A stretch of 64,000 bases of DNA from Erwinia rhapontici (GTDB taxonomy: Bacteria > Pseudomonadota > Gammaproteobacteria > Enterobacterales > Enterobacteriaceae), in the NCBI RefSeq assembly GCF_012271765.1, contig NZ_VRKO01000007.1, positions 1-64,000 of the forward strand. The letters are read 5' to 3'. Below the pieces are notes generated by a model. That model searched no databases and was not told the DNA's origin. It saw only the letters and a program-made list of their open reading frames with translations. The translations under genes and the position numbers were made by a program. Positions 26,543 to 34,416 of the stretch are shown here, piece after piece; position 1 is the stretch's first letter; every line of letters begins with the position of its first letter.

Positions 26543-26564
26543 CCTCCCTTTGCGGGAGGTCTTT
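26543..26564 (+). terminator. Short hairpin between the reductase and binding-protein genes
   Basis: Stem CCTCCC / GGGAGG (26543-26548, 26554-26559) with a 5-nt loop and a following TCTTT. It is weak to moderate, and could attenuate rather than stop transcription into the gene at 26589. Confidence 0.5.
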
Positions 26565-26588
26565 CACCTGCAACCAGAGAAGACCATT

Positions 26589-27428
26589 ATGCCAGTGACT
26601 AAAGCGGGTCTCACCGCTATCGCCAGTGCCCTGATCGCTGCAACGTTGTTCCCCGCTATCGCTGCTGCGGCACCGATAGCGGGTTCGCCCTATGTCGGTA
26701 AAACGCTGGTGACGGCGATACAGTATGACTGGCAGCCTTTATCGTTTAAAAACGATGAAGGGAAACCGACCGGTTATTTCTATGATATTGCCGTGGCGGC
26801 CGCCGAGCGCCTGGGGGCCAAGCTGGAGGTCACCAGCGGGGATTTTGCCGCGGTGATCCCGGCTATCCAGTCCGGTAAATTTACGCTGGCGGCAGGGTTG
26901 GATGCCACGCCGGAGCGCCAGCAGGTGGTGGATATTGCCGCCACGGTTATTGCCGGATACCGGCTGATTGTGCTGAAAAATTCGGCGCTGAATGAGCAGG
27001 CCACCTTGCAGGATTTGTGCGGGAAAACCGTGGCGTTACTGGCCAGCCATCCGTCCACCAAAACGCTGGAAACGCAGTCGGCGCAGTGTACTGCCGCCGG
27101 GAAGAAAGCGATCACTGTCAGTCAGTTCCCCGATCGCGGTGCGACCTGGCTGGCTCTGCGCTCCGGCCGTGCCGATGCCACGCTGGGGTATACCGGGGAA
27201 AATGGCTGGTTGCTGCAAAGCCAGTCAGACCTGAAAGCCGTTGGCCCGGTGTTTGATACCACTTATGCAGGGATACCGGTCAGCAAGTCATCCGGCGCGG
27301 CAAAATACTGGACTGAGGCGATCAATGCGCTGATTGCGGATGGCACCTACCAGAAGATTCTGGCGAAATACCATGTAGAAGATGTCGCCATTACCCATTC
27401 ATCGATCAACCCGGCGAAAGCGGAGTAG
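26589..27428 (+). CDS. ABC transporter substrate-binding protein, polar amino acid type (second of a pair)
   Basis: Periplasmic receptor of 279 aa from ATG 26589; an upstream in-frame ATG at 26550 would add 13 residues before the signal peptide. Signal peptide ends around FPAIAAAAPIAG. SBP family 3 blocks: PTGYFYDIAVAAAERLGAK, FAAVIPAIQSGKFTLAAGLD, ERQQVVDIAATVIAGY and ALIADGTYQKILAKYH. It is a same-length paralogue of the protein at 21747, and no further permease or ATPase follows. It probably shares the 22763/23722 translocator. A long perfect hairpin lies just after the stop. Confidence 0.9.
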   Translation: MPVTKAGLTAIASALIAATLFPAIAAAAPIAGSPYVGKTLVTAIQYDWQPLSFKNDEGKPTGYFYDIAVAAAERLGAKLEVTSGDFAAVIPAIQSGKFTLAAGLDATPERQQVVDIAATVIAGYRLIVLKNSALNEQATLQDLCGKTVALLASHPSTKTLETQSAQCTAAGKKAITVSQFPDRGATWLALRSGRADATLGYTGENGWLLQSQSDLKAVGPVFDTTYAGIPVSKSSGAAKYWTEAINALIADGTYQKILAKYHVEDVAITHSSINPAKAE

Positions 27429-27436
27429 GGGGTTGC

Positions 27437-27463
27437 CACAGGGAGCCTTTGTGGCTCCCTGTG
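27437..27463 (+). terminator. Strong hairpin after the second binding-protein gene
   Basis: Perfect 11-bp stem CACAGGGAGCC / GGCTCCCTGTG (27437-27447, 27453-27463) with a 5-nt loop, 9 bp after the stop codon. There is no T run after it, so it may act as a Rho-linked or mRNA-stabilising 3' end. Confidence 0.6.
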
Positions 27464-27510
27464 CTTGATGCTACAAAGAGTCATGAATGAAATCTGTCGG
27501 CTAATTCGCA

Positions 27511-27756
27511 GTGGTTCGCCGCAAAGCTAACGCCCGTCAGACACGAGCCACGTTTGACGTCCGGCAGGCAGAACTCACTACTCAACTGGCCGATACCCGG
27601 TATGCGGAAAGCCTGCTGCAAAGCGAACTTTCGCTGTTGAAACAAAAACATCGTATTCTCTCCGAGCTATACCTCCCCGCCTCGGAACACACTGCTGTTG
27701 ATGGCGTGGATGCGGAGGTTGCAGAGTATCTGCAGCAGCTTGATTCCAGGGTATAA
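27511..27756 (+). CDS. Small coiled-coil ORF of unknown origin, possibly a gene remnant
   Basis: 81-aa frame from a GTG with no clear Shine-Dalgarno sequence. The product is charged and helical (repeated Q/L/E/K heptad-like spacing between about residues 15 and 55), then ends DAEVAEYLQQLDSRV. I do not recognise it. An in-frame stop lies only 9 nt upstream of the GTG, so the left part could have been lost. It lies between two hairpins and unrelated transport genes, and the downstream terminator at 27851 would fit as its 3' end. It could be a decayed C-terminal fragment or a small genuine gene. Confidence 0.3.
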   Translation: MVRRKANARQTRATFDVRQAELTTQLADTRYAESLLQSELSLLKQKHRILSELYLPASEHTAVDGVDAEVAEYLQQLDSRV

Positions 27757-27850
27757 CAGTGCTGTAATATCAATCGGCAGGGATACAGAGACGGCGCTCT
27801 CCCTCGCGACGCTGAAAGATGCAGGCCGACGAACACTAAAAGCATTACAG

Positions 27851-27880
27851 AAACCACCTTTACGGGTGGTTTTTTGCTTT
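27851..27880 (+). terminator. Intrinsic terminator
   Basis: Perfect 8-bp stem AAACCACC / GGTGGTTT (27851-27858, 27865-27872) with a 6-nt loop, running directly into TTTGCTTTT. It has no clear gene just upstream apart from the small ORF ending at 27756. Confidence 0.8.
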
Positions 27881-28177
27881 TCATCTCCCTGAAAAATCCG
27901 TTCGCCATCAGCCCGCTTGTTACGCGTGCGTAAATAAACGCATTCCTGACAGCCCAGCCTGCCACGTTCAGGACCAACGCTGTATTTTTAGATCATTTGT
28001 ATGCGATCCATTCTACATATTCCATTTAGTTATAACCCATGTCATTTCAATCGTTTCCAATAATTCCCGGCCTGATTAATATCGTTTGGCAATTAGTGCT
28101 ACCAATAATGCACGCATAATAATCAGTTTAATTAATCAGCGTTTTTCGCTGGTACGACGGCAGAAAACAGGCATCAG
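27881..28177. other. Non-coding upstream region of metN
   Basis: This AT-rich stretch between the terminator and metN must contain the metNIQ promoter. I see no convincing -35/-10 pair with standard spacing and no tandem AGACGTCT-type MetJ boxes. The full gap between the binding-protein gene and metN is 27429-28177. Confidence 0.4.
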
Positions 28178-29203
28178 ATGATAGTTTTACGCAACGTTTC
28201 AAAAATATTTAACGCCAAATCAGGCCCGGTGACCGCCGTTAATGACGTCAGCCTGCAGGTTGAGCAGGGGCAGATTTACGGCATTATCGGCTACAGCGGG
28301 GCAGGAAAAAGTACCCTGATCCGTTTGCTTAACGGGCTGGAAAAACCGACTTCCGGCAGCGTGATTATCGCCGGGCAGGACATCGCGCTGGCCAGCGGTG
28401 AAGCCCTGCGTCAGGCCCGTCTGAAAATCAGCATGGTTTTCCAGCACTTCAACCTGCTGTGGTCACGCACCGTTAGCGAAAATATCGCCTTCTCCCTGCA
28501 AATTGCCGGGGCACCAAAAGCGGTGATCCAGCGCCGGGTGCAGGAACTGATCGCGCTGGTGGGGCTGACCGGTAAAGAGCAGGTTTATCCTGCGCAGCTC
28601 AGTGGCGGGCAGAAACAGCGTGTGGGTATTGCTCGTGCGCTGGCCAACAGCCCGGATGTGCTGCTGTGTGATGAAGCAACCTCTGCGCTCGATCCGCAAA
28701 CTACCGATGCCATTCTCGATCTGCTGCTGGATATTAACCGTCAGTTGAAACTGACTATCGTGCTGATCACCCATGAGATGCATGTGGTGCGTAAAATCTG
28801 TCACCACGTGGCGGTGATGGAAGACGGTAAAATCGTTGAAGAGGGCGAAGTCCTGTCGGTGTTTACTCACCCGCAGCAGCCCATTACCCGCATGTTTGTT
28901 AAGCAGACGTCGGAGTACAGCAACGCAGATACTCCGTTTAATCCTGAGCTGATTAATGCCGAGGAGGGCGCGGTGGTCAGGCTGACGTTTGTCGGTAAAA
29001 GCACCCAGCAGCCGATTGTCGGTGAGCTGACGCTGAAGTACGCCTTACCCTTCAATATTCTGCATGGAAAAATGACCCAGACCACCAACGGCACCTTTGG
29101 CGAACTCTGGCTGCAGGTACCTGCGACGCCTGCCCAGTTGTCGAACATTCTCGACGATTTACATTCTTATGCCATTACTACCGAGGTCGTCAGCCATGTT
29201 TGA
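28178..29203 (+). CDS. metN: Methionine-type ABC importer ATP-binding protein MetN
   Basis: ATPase of the D-/L-methionine (or related) importer, 341 aa. The nucleotide-binding domain has Walker A GYSGAGKST (about 38-46), Q-loop FQHFNLLWSRTV, signature LSGGQKQR, Walker B LLCDEATSALD and switch His in ITHEMHVV. The C-terminal 80 residues are the NIL regulatory domain (VRLTFVGKSTQQPIVGEL onwards), which binds methionine and inhibits transport in the E. coli protein. It overlaps metI by 8 bp. Because a sulfur-type monooxygenase cluster follows, the substrate could be an organosulfur analogue of methionine. Confidence 0.92.
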   Translation: MIVLRNVSKIFNAKSGPVTAVNDVSLQVEQGQIYGIIGYSGAGKSTLIRLLNGLEKPTSGSVIIAGQDIALASGEALRQARLKISMVFQHFNLLWSRTVSENIAFSLQIAGAPKAVIQRRVQELIALVGLTGKEQVYPAQLSGGQKQRVGIARALANSPDVLLCDEATSALDPQTTDAILDLLLDINRQLKLTIVLITHEMHVVRKICHHVAVMEDGKIVEEGEVLSVFTHPQQPITRMFVKQTSEYSNADTPFNPELINAEEGAVVRLTFVGKSTQQPIVGELTLKYALPFNILHGKMTQTTNGTFGELWLQVPATPAQLSNILDDLHSYAITTEVVSHV

Positions 29204-29864
29204 GAACCTGTTCCCGCATTTGAAACTGGATCAGCTCTGGGCCGCCACCGGTGAGACGCTGTATATGACCGCGCTGTCCGGCGTGGCGACGTTTGTGCTC
29301 GGCATTGTGCTCGGGCTGGCGCTGTTCCTGACCGCACGCGGGGGACTGTTCCAGAATCGTGCGATTTATTCGGTGATCTCGGTCCTGGTCAACGTGTTCC
29401 GCTCGATTCCGTTCATCATTTTAATCGTGTTGTTGATCCCGTTTACCAAAACGCTGATCGGCACCATTCTCGGCGCAGATGCTGCGCTGCCTGCCCTGAT
29501 CGTCGGTGCGGCACCGTTCTATGCACGACTGGTGGAAATTGGCCTGCGTGAGGTCGACAAAGGTGTGATTGAAGCCTCGCGTTCGATGGGCGCACGTCTC
29601 AGTACCCTGATTTTCCGCGTGCTGCTGCCGGAGTCATCTCCTGCACTGGTGTCGGGTATCACGGTGACCCTGATTGCACTGGTCAGTTACAGCGCGATGG
29701 CTGGCGTAATTGGCGCGGGCGGCCTCGGCAATCTTGCGTATCTGGAAGGTTTTCAACGTAACCACGGCGATGTGACGCTGGTGGCGACGGTAATGATTCT
29801 GGTGATTGTCTTTATCATCCAGTTCTTAGGTGATGTGCTCACGGCACGGCTCGACAAACGTTAA
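29196..29864 (+). CDS. metI: Methionine-type ABC importer permease MetI
   Basis: Inner-membrane channel subunit, 222 aa, the normal MetI size. Hydrophobic spans start near residue 20, with the coupling loop EVDKGVIEASRSMGARLSTLIF and the C-terminal SAMAGVIGAGGLGNLAY block seen in MetI. The ATG at 29196 overlaps the metN stop; the longer frame from 29097 would place 33 non-homologous residues inside metN. MetQ follows after 18 bp. Confidence 0.92.
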   Translation: MFENLFPHLKLDQLWAATGETLYMTALSGVATFVLGIVLGLALFLTARGGLFQNRAIYSVISVLVNVFRSIPFIILIVLLIPFTKTLIGTILGADAALPALIVGAAPFYARLVEIGLREVDKGVIEASRSMGARLSTLIFRVLLPESSPALVSGITVTLIALVSYSAMAGVIGAGGLGNLAYLEGFQRNHGDVTLVATVMILVIVFIIQFLGDVLTARLDKR

Positions 29865-29882
29865 CTTTTTAGGAAAAACAAA

Positions 29883-30695
29883 ATGAAAAAAACACTGACG
29901 CTGCTGGCTGCGGCCACTCTGGGTGCGCTGAGTCTGAGTGCATGGGCTGATACGCTGACCGTCGGCGCCTCCAACGTGCCGCACGCTGAGATCCTTGAGC
30001 AGGCGAAACCGATTCTGGCGAAGCAGGGCATTGATCTGGAAATCAAACCCTTCCAGGACTACATTCTGCCGAACACCGCGCTGGCCAGCCGTGATATCGA
30101 TGCTAACTATTTCCAGCATATCCCTTACCTGAACAGCGTGCTGAAAGATCACGCCGGGGATAAAACCTACGATTTCGTCAGCGCTGGCGCTATCCACATC
30201 GAGCCAATTGGCATTTACTCGAAGAAGTACAAATCGCTGAAAGATCTGCCGCAGAACGGCAAAGTGATCATGCGTGATGCGGTGGCTGAAGAAGGCCGTA
30301 TCCTGTCTATCTTCGAGAAAGAAGGTGTGATCAAACTGAAACCTGGCGTCAGCAAAATTGATGCACGTATCAGCGATATCGTGGAAAACCCGAAACACCT
30401 GAAATTCCTTGCCAATGTTGAAGGCGCGCTGCTGCCGCAGATGTACAACAATGACGAAGGCGATGCGGTAGTGATCAACGCAAACTATGCGATTGATGCG
30501 GGTCTGGACCCGGTGAAAGGCCCGATTGCCGTAGAAAGCGGTGAGAACAACCCGTACGCAAACATCATTACCGTGCACCGTGGTGATGAGAACAAGCCGG
30601 ATGTGAAAGCGCTGGTGACCGTGCTGCATTCAAAAGCGATTCAGGACTGGATCCGTACCAAATACAAAGGCGCGGTGATCCCGGTTAATAACTGA
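29883..30695 (+). CDS. metQ: Methionine-type ABC importer binding protein, MetQ/NlpA family
   Basis: Periplasmic receptor, 270 aa, NlpA family (LTVGASNVPHAEILEQAKPIL; GIDLEIKPFQDYILPNTAL; VIMRDAVAEEGRIL). E. coli MetQ is a lipoprotein. Here the signal peptide MKKTLTLLAAATLGALSLSAWA has no lipobox Cys, so a soluble periplasmic protein is expected. AGGA lies 8 nt before the ATG. It is last in the metNIQ operon, with a strong intrinsic terminator directly after it. Confidence 0.9.
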   Translation: MKKTLTLLAAATLGALSLSAWADTLTVGASNVPHAEILEQAKPILAKQGIDLEIKPFQDYILPNTALASRDIDANYFQHIPYLNSVLKDHAGDKTYDFVSAGAIHIEPIGIYSKKYKSLKDLPQNGKVIMRDAVAEEGRILSIFEKEGVIKLKPGVSKIDARISDIVENPKHLKFLANVEGALLPQMYNNDEGDAVVINANYAIDAGLDPVKGPIAVESGENNPYANIITVHRGDENKPDVKALVTVLHSKAIQDWIRTKYKGAVIPVNN

Positions 30696-30704
30696 TATTG
30701 ACAG

Positions 30705-30728
30705 AAGGCCGGGTAACCGGCCTTTTTT
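30705..30728 (+). terminator. Intrinsic terminator of metNIQ
   Basis: Perfect 8-bp stem AAGGCCGG / CCGGCCTT (30705-30712, 30717-30724) with GTAA loop followed by a T run. It starts 10 bp after the metQ stop codon. Confidence 0.92.
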
Positions 30729-30829
30729 CCCTCTGACTTTTCCCTGCTAACCTTATATTTTTTAAGCATTCGTTTACTCATTTCTGCAACGCTACACTGC
30801 CCGGATGTCAATTTTTACCCGGGGCGACG

Positions 30830-31561
30830 ATGATATCGGTTAGCGGATTAAACAAAACCTTCCAGCATTATCATGCACTTAATGATATTCATTTCACCGT
30901 TAAACGGGGTGAGGTGATTTCCATTATCGGCCCTTCCGGCTCCGGCAAATCGACTCTGTTACGCAGCCTTAATCTGCTGGTGAAACCCGACAGCGGTCAG
31001 CTGACGATTGGCGATATGTCCGTTGATGCCCGTCGGCTCAGTCGCAGTGATACCCGCCTTTTTCGCCGTCAGAGCGCGATGGTGTTCCAGCATTACAACC
31101 TGTTCCGTAATAAAACGGCGTTAGAGAACATCACTGAAGTGCTGATCTACGGGCGCGGCTTTTCGCGTGCGGATGCCACAGAGCGCGGCATGGCGCTGCT
31201 GACCAGCGTGGGGCTGGCGCACAAAGCGGCGGCGTATCCGGCCACGCTGTCCGGCGGCCAGCAGCAGCGGGTGGGCATCGCCCGTGCGCTGAGTCTTGAA
31301 CCTGAGGTGTTGTTGCTGGATGAACCGACTTCATCGCTCGATCCGGAATTACGCCGCGATATTCTTAACCTGATTGCTGCGCTGGCGGAACGGGATTTCA
31401 CCATGCTGATTGTTACCCACGAGATGCATTTCGCCCGCGATATTTCCAGCCGCCTGTTCTTTATGGAGCAGGGGCGGATTATCGAGCAGGGTCCCCCCGC
31501 CGAGCTGTTCGATATCACTGGCGAAGGCCGCGCCCGGCACTTTCTTCATGATGTTGCCTGA
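30830..31561 (+). CDS. ABC transporter ATP-binding protein, polar amino acid type
   Basis: ATPase subunit, 243 aa. Walker A GPSGSGKST (about 33-41), Q-loop FQHYNLFRNKTALENI, signature LSGGQQQR, Walker B LLLDEPTSSLD and switch His in VTHEMHFA are intact. It begins a four-gene operon: ATPase, permease (21 bp later), lipoprotein receptor and flavin monooxygenase. The same gene types occur, in another order, in the operon at 4423-9667. Confidence 0.93.
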   Translation: MISVSGLNKTFQHYHALNDIHFTVKRGEVISIIGPSGSGKSTLLRSLNLLVKPDSGQLTIGDMSVDARRLSRSDTRLFRRQSAMVFQHYNLFRNKTALENITEVLIYGRGFSRADATERGMALLTSVGLAHKAAAYPATLSGGQQQRVGIARALSLEPEVLLLDEPTSSLDPELRRDILNLIAALAERDFTMLIVTHEMHFARDISSRLFFMEQGRIIEQGPPAELFDITGEGRARHFLHDVA

Positions 31562-31581
31562 TCGCAACAGGGAGGTTATTG

Positions 31582-32250
31582 ATGCATTTTGATGTGGCTT
31601 ACATGCTGGGCATTATCCCCCAGATCCTTCAGTACCTGCCGGTGACGCTGACCATTTCACTGCTCTCCATTGTGCTTGCTACCGTGCTGGGGTTGGGCGT
31701 GGCCTTACTGTTGCGTGCCGCGCGTCCGCTGGCGGCCTTCGCCCATCTGTATATCTCTTTCTTTCGCGGTACGCCGGTGCTGGTGCAACTGCTGATGATC
31801 TACTTTGGCTTGCCGCAGGTGTTTCCGTTAATGAACAACCTCGATGCTATTCACGCGGTGATCCTCGGCCTGAGCCTCAACAGTGCGGCCTATCTGGCGG
31901 AAGTGTTCCGAGCGGCAATTGATTCAGTGGACGAAGGACAGTGGGAAGCCTCACTGGCCTCCGGGCTGGGTCACATCCAGGCGGCGCGGCGTATTGTGCT
32001 GCCCCAGGCATGCCGCAATGCTATCCCCGGTGCGGGCAATATCTGGATTGGCCTGATCAAAAACTCCTCGCTGGCGTTCACACTGGGTGTCAGTGAGCTG
32101 CTGGCGGGGGGGAAGTTAATCGCTACAGAGTCACTGAAGTTTTTTGAAGCCTACTTCGCGGTGGGCCTGGTGTACTGGGCACTGACCATTGTGCTGAGTG
32201 CACTCCAGCGACAGCTGGAACGCTATATCGGCAAACCTTATAAAGTCTGA
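31582..32250 (+). CDS. ABC transporter permease, polar amino acid type
   Basis: Inner-membrane channel subunit, 222 aa. Typical HisM/GlnP-like size, FRGTPVLVQLLMIYFGLPQVF span and coupling loop EGQWEASLASGLGHIQAARRI. ATG at 31582 has GGAGG 6 nt upstream; the TTG directly before it (31579) is a less likely start. The receptor gene follows after 20 bp. Confidence 0.93.
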   Translation: MHFDVAYMLGIIPQILQYLPVTLTISLLSIVLATVLGLGVALLLRAARPLAAFAHLYISFFRGTPVLVQLLMIYFGLPQVFPLMNNLDAIHAVILGLSLNSAAYLAEVFRAAIDSVDEGQWEASLASGLGHIQAARRIVLPQACRNAIPGAGNIWIGLIKNSSLAFTLGVSELLAGGKLIATESLKFFEAYFAVGLVYWALTIVLSALQRQLERYIGKPYKV

Positions 32251-32270
32251 TTAATCGGGAAAACAGAACA

Positions 32271-33062
32271 ATGAAAGGGAAAAAAATAGCGCTGATGGCC
32301 TGCGTTTTGTCGCTGCTGAGCGGTTGCGACAAGCCATCTGACTCAGCAAGTGAACAGCCTGTTTTACGCGTGGGGGCCACGCCGGACGGTTACCCGCACT
32401 ACTTTGTGCAGGACGGTGAAGTTCAGGGTTTTAGCGCGGATATTTTGCAGGCGGTGGCCGATAAAATTCACTATAAAGTGGAGTGGGTGACCTCTGACTG
32501 GGTCGGTGTGCTGGGATCGCTGGAAACCGGTAAGGTCGATACGGTCGGTAACTTTGCGGATACCCCGGAGCGCCGGAAAAAGTATGATTACAGCGTCCCG
32601 TATTACTACTCCGCTGCGGCACTGGCGGTCAGTGAAAATAACACCACGATCCATGGCCTGAGTGATATGAAAGGCAAAACTGTGGCGGCGGAACTCGGTT
32701 CTAACTATGCGAAGGTGCTGAAGGAGTTTGACCCGCAGAACCAGATTAAGCTGGTGACTTTTGAGGGGATGGACGTGATTGTCAGCAGCGTGGCGCAGGG
32801 CAAAGTGGATGCGTTTGTCTCCGGCCAGGTGATCCTGCTGGGGCAGATTAAGCGCAAACATTTGCCGCTGAAGGTGGTGGGAGAAACCTTTGGTGAGAAA
32901 CAGGTGGCGCTGCCGTTCCGCAAAGATGAGCGGGGCAGCGCGCTGAAGGCTAAAGTGGACCAGGCGCTGGGCGAGCTGCGCGCAGACGGTACGCTGAAGA
33001 AAATTTCTGAGAAATGGTTCGACAGCGATCTCAGCGTCAGCCATCAGCCTGTAAAAGGATAA
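32271..33062 (+). CDS. ABC transporter substrate-binding lipoprotein, polar amino acid/cystine type
   Basis: 263-aa SBP family 3 receptor. The signal sequence ends with the lipobox LLSGC, so Cys near residue 21 would be lipid-modified and the protein anchored to a membrane in the periplasm, unlike the other five receptors in the window. Blocks: VQGFSADILQAVADKIHYKVEW, LGSLETGKVDTVGNFADTPER, GKTVAAELGSNYAKVLKEF. C-terminal LGELRADGTLKKISEKWFDSDLS is family-typical and resembles cystine receptors. The monooxygenase start codon is 5 bp downstream, so transport and oxidation are tightly coupled genetically. Confidence 0.9.
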   Translation: MKGKKIALMACVLSLLSGCDKPSDSASEQPVLRVGATPDGYPHYFVQDGEVQGFSADILQAVADKIHYKVEWVTSDWVGVLGSLETGKVDTVGNFADTPERRKKYDYSVPYYYSAAALAVSENNTTIHGLSDMKGKTVAAELGSNYAKVLKEFDPQNQIKLVTFEGMDVIVSSVAQGKVDAFVSGQVILLGQIKRKHLPLKVVGETFGEKQVALPFRKDERGSALKAKVDQALGELRADGTLKKISEKWFDSDLSVSHQPVKG

Positions 33063-33067
33063 CCCGC

Positions 33068-34375
33068 ATGTCTCTGCATCTTGCCCTGTTTCTTGATGCC
33101 ACCGGTTGTCACTATTCAGGATGGCGTATGCCGGGCGCGGAGCGGCCCAGCCCGACGGACTGGCATGTACTGAAATCACTGGCGTTAAAGGCGGAAGCGG
33201 CAAAGTTTGACCTGATTTTTATGGCCGACAAGCTGTCGATTGATGATGTGTATGGTGACAGTGTCACCGATGCCGTGCGCTATCGGGTGACCGAGCGACC
33301 GGAGCCGTTTACGGTGCTTTCCGCTCTGGGGGCGGTCACGGAGAAAATCGGGCTGGCCGGGACGATATCCAGCTCAGTGATCCAGCCGTTTGCCGCCGCG
33401 CGCACGCTGGCAACCCTTGATCACCTCACGGGGGGACGTGCCGGCTGGAATGTAGTGACCTCAACCAGCGATGCAGAAGCCGCAAACTACGGTCAGACAC
33501 TGTTAAGCCACGATCAGCGTTATCAGAAAGCCGCTGCGTTTATTCAGGCGGTGCGTACCCTGTGGGACAGCTGGGCCGACGATGCCATCGTGGCGGATCG
33601 TGAAAGCGGAGTATATGCACGCGGCGAATGTATTCGCTATGCAGGCATTGAGACACCCTGGTTTACCAGCCGTGGGCCGCTGAATCTGTCACGCCCGCCA
33701 CAGGGGCATCCGGTCACCTTCCAGGCGGGCGGTTCCGGACCGTTTATGGCGCTGGCAGCACGCGAAGCCGATGCCGTCTTTGCCGCTGAGAAACCGGATC
33801 TGGCCTCGGCCCAGGCGTATTACGCGCAGTTAAAGGCGCTGGTGGTGGCGCAGGGACGTGCGGCGGACAGCCTGAAGATCCTGCCGGGGTTGCAACCGGT
33901 GATTGGGCGTACGCAGAAAGAAGCCGATGAGTTACTCGCCGAGCTGACGCGTCTGCATCATCCGCTGGCAACGCTGACGCACCTGTCGAACACCATGAAC
34001 TATGACTGGGCGCAGCACGATCTCGACGGCCCGATGCCGGACATTGCCGATACACTGGCACGACGTGAGCGTTTTGCGCCAATGCTGAATCAGGCACGTG
34101 CGCAGGGCATGACAGTGCGGCAGTTTACCCGCTGGATTGCCGGATCGGGGTTTACCGTTGCCGGTACAGCCTCTGCGCTGGCGGAGCGGATCGCGCTCTG
34201 GTATCAGCAACGGGCAGTCGATGGATTTGTGGTGATGCCGCCCTGGGTGCCGGGCGCGTCAGATGCCTTCTTCAACGAGGTGGTGCCGTTATTACAGGAA
34301 AGAGGCGTGTTCCGTGACGAGTATCAGTCAGATACGTTACGCGGGCATCTGGGGCTGGAACGTCCCACGCGCTGA
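33068..34375 (+). CDS. FMN-dependent monooxygenase, NtaA/SnaA/DszA family
   Basis: Second luciferase-like two-component monooxygenase in the window, 435 aa. Blocks: LALFLDATGCHYSGWRMPG, FDLIFMADKLS, TLDHLTGGRAGWNVVTSTS, and GPLNLSRPPQGHPVTFQAG. The start is ATG 33068 with AAGGAT upstream; a longer frame from 33014 lies inside the receptor gene. It ends the ATPase-permease-receptor-monooxygenase operon. It is clearly a paralogue of the enzyme at 5761 but diverged, so probably acts on a different imported sulfur or nitrogen compound. No flavin reductase gene is adjacent. Confidence 0.88.
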   Translation: MSLHLALFLDATGCHYSGWRMPGAERPSPTDWHVLKSLALKAEAAKFDLIFMADKLSIDDVYGDSVTDAVRYRVTERPEPFTVLSALGAVTEKIGLAGTISSSVIQPFAAARTLATLDHLTGGRAGWNVVTSTSDAEAANYGQTLLSHDQRYQKAAAFIQAVRTLWDSWADDAIVADRESGVYARGECIRYAGIETPWFTSRGPLNLSRPPQGHPVTFQAGGSGPFMALAAREADAVFAAEKPDLASAQAYYAQLKALVVAQGRAADSLKILPGLQPVIGRTQKEADELLAELTRLHHPLATLTHLSNTMNYDWAQHDLDGPMPDIADTLARRERFAPMLNQARAQGMTVRQFTRWIAGSGFTVAGTASALAERIALWYQQRAVDGFVVMPPWVPGASDAFFNEVVPLLQERGVFRDEYQSDTLRGHLGLERPTR

Positions 34376-34386
34376 AAATATCAGGC

Positions 34387-34413
34387 AAAAACGGAAGGGG
34401 GTGATCCCTTCCG
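34387..34413 (-). terminator. Intrinsic terminator of comR, possibly bidirectional
   Basis: 8-bp stem CGGAAGGG / CCCTTCCG (34392-34399, 34406-34413). Read on the minus strand it starts 3 nt after the comR stop codon and runs into five T residues (34391-34387). On the plus strand it is followed by only CTTTC, so termination of the monooxygenase operon from the left is weaker. Confidence 0.75.
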
Positions 34414-34416
34414 CTT

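Noticed and set aside
28000-28177. SAM riboswitch or MetJ operator before metN
   Set aside because: No paired-stem leader resembling a SAM aptamer and no tandem AGACGTCT-like boxes were found.
29826-30629. Antisense open frame (267 codons) opposite metQ
   Set aside because: Shadow of the metQ frame; metQ has family motifs, Shine-Dalgarno and terminator.
32364-33203. Antisense open frame (279 codons) opposite the receptor lipoprotein
   Set aside because: No recognisable motif; composition is typical of a complementary shadow frame.
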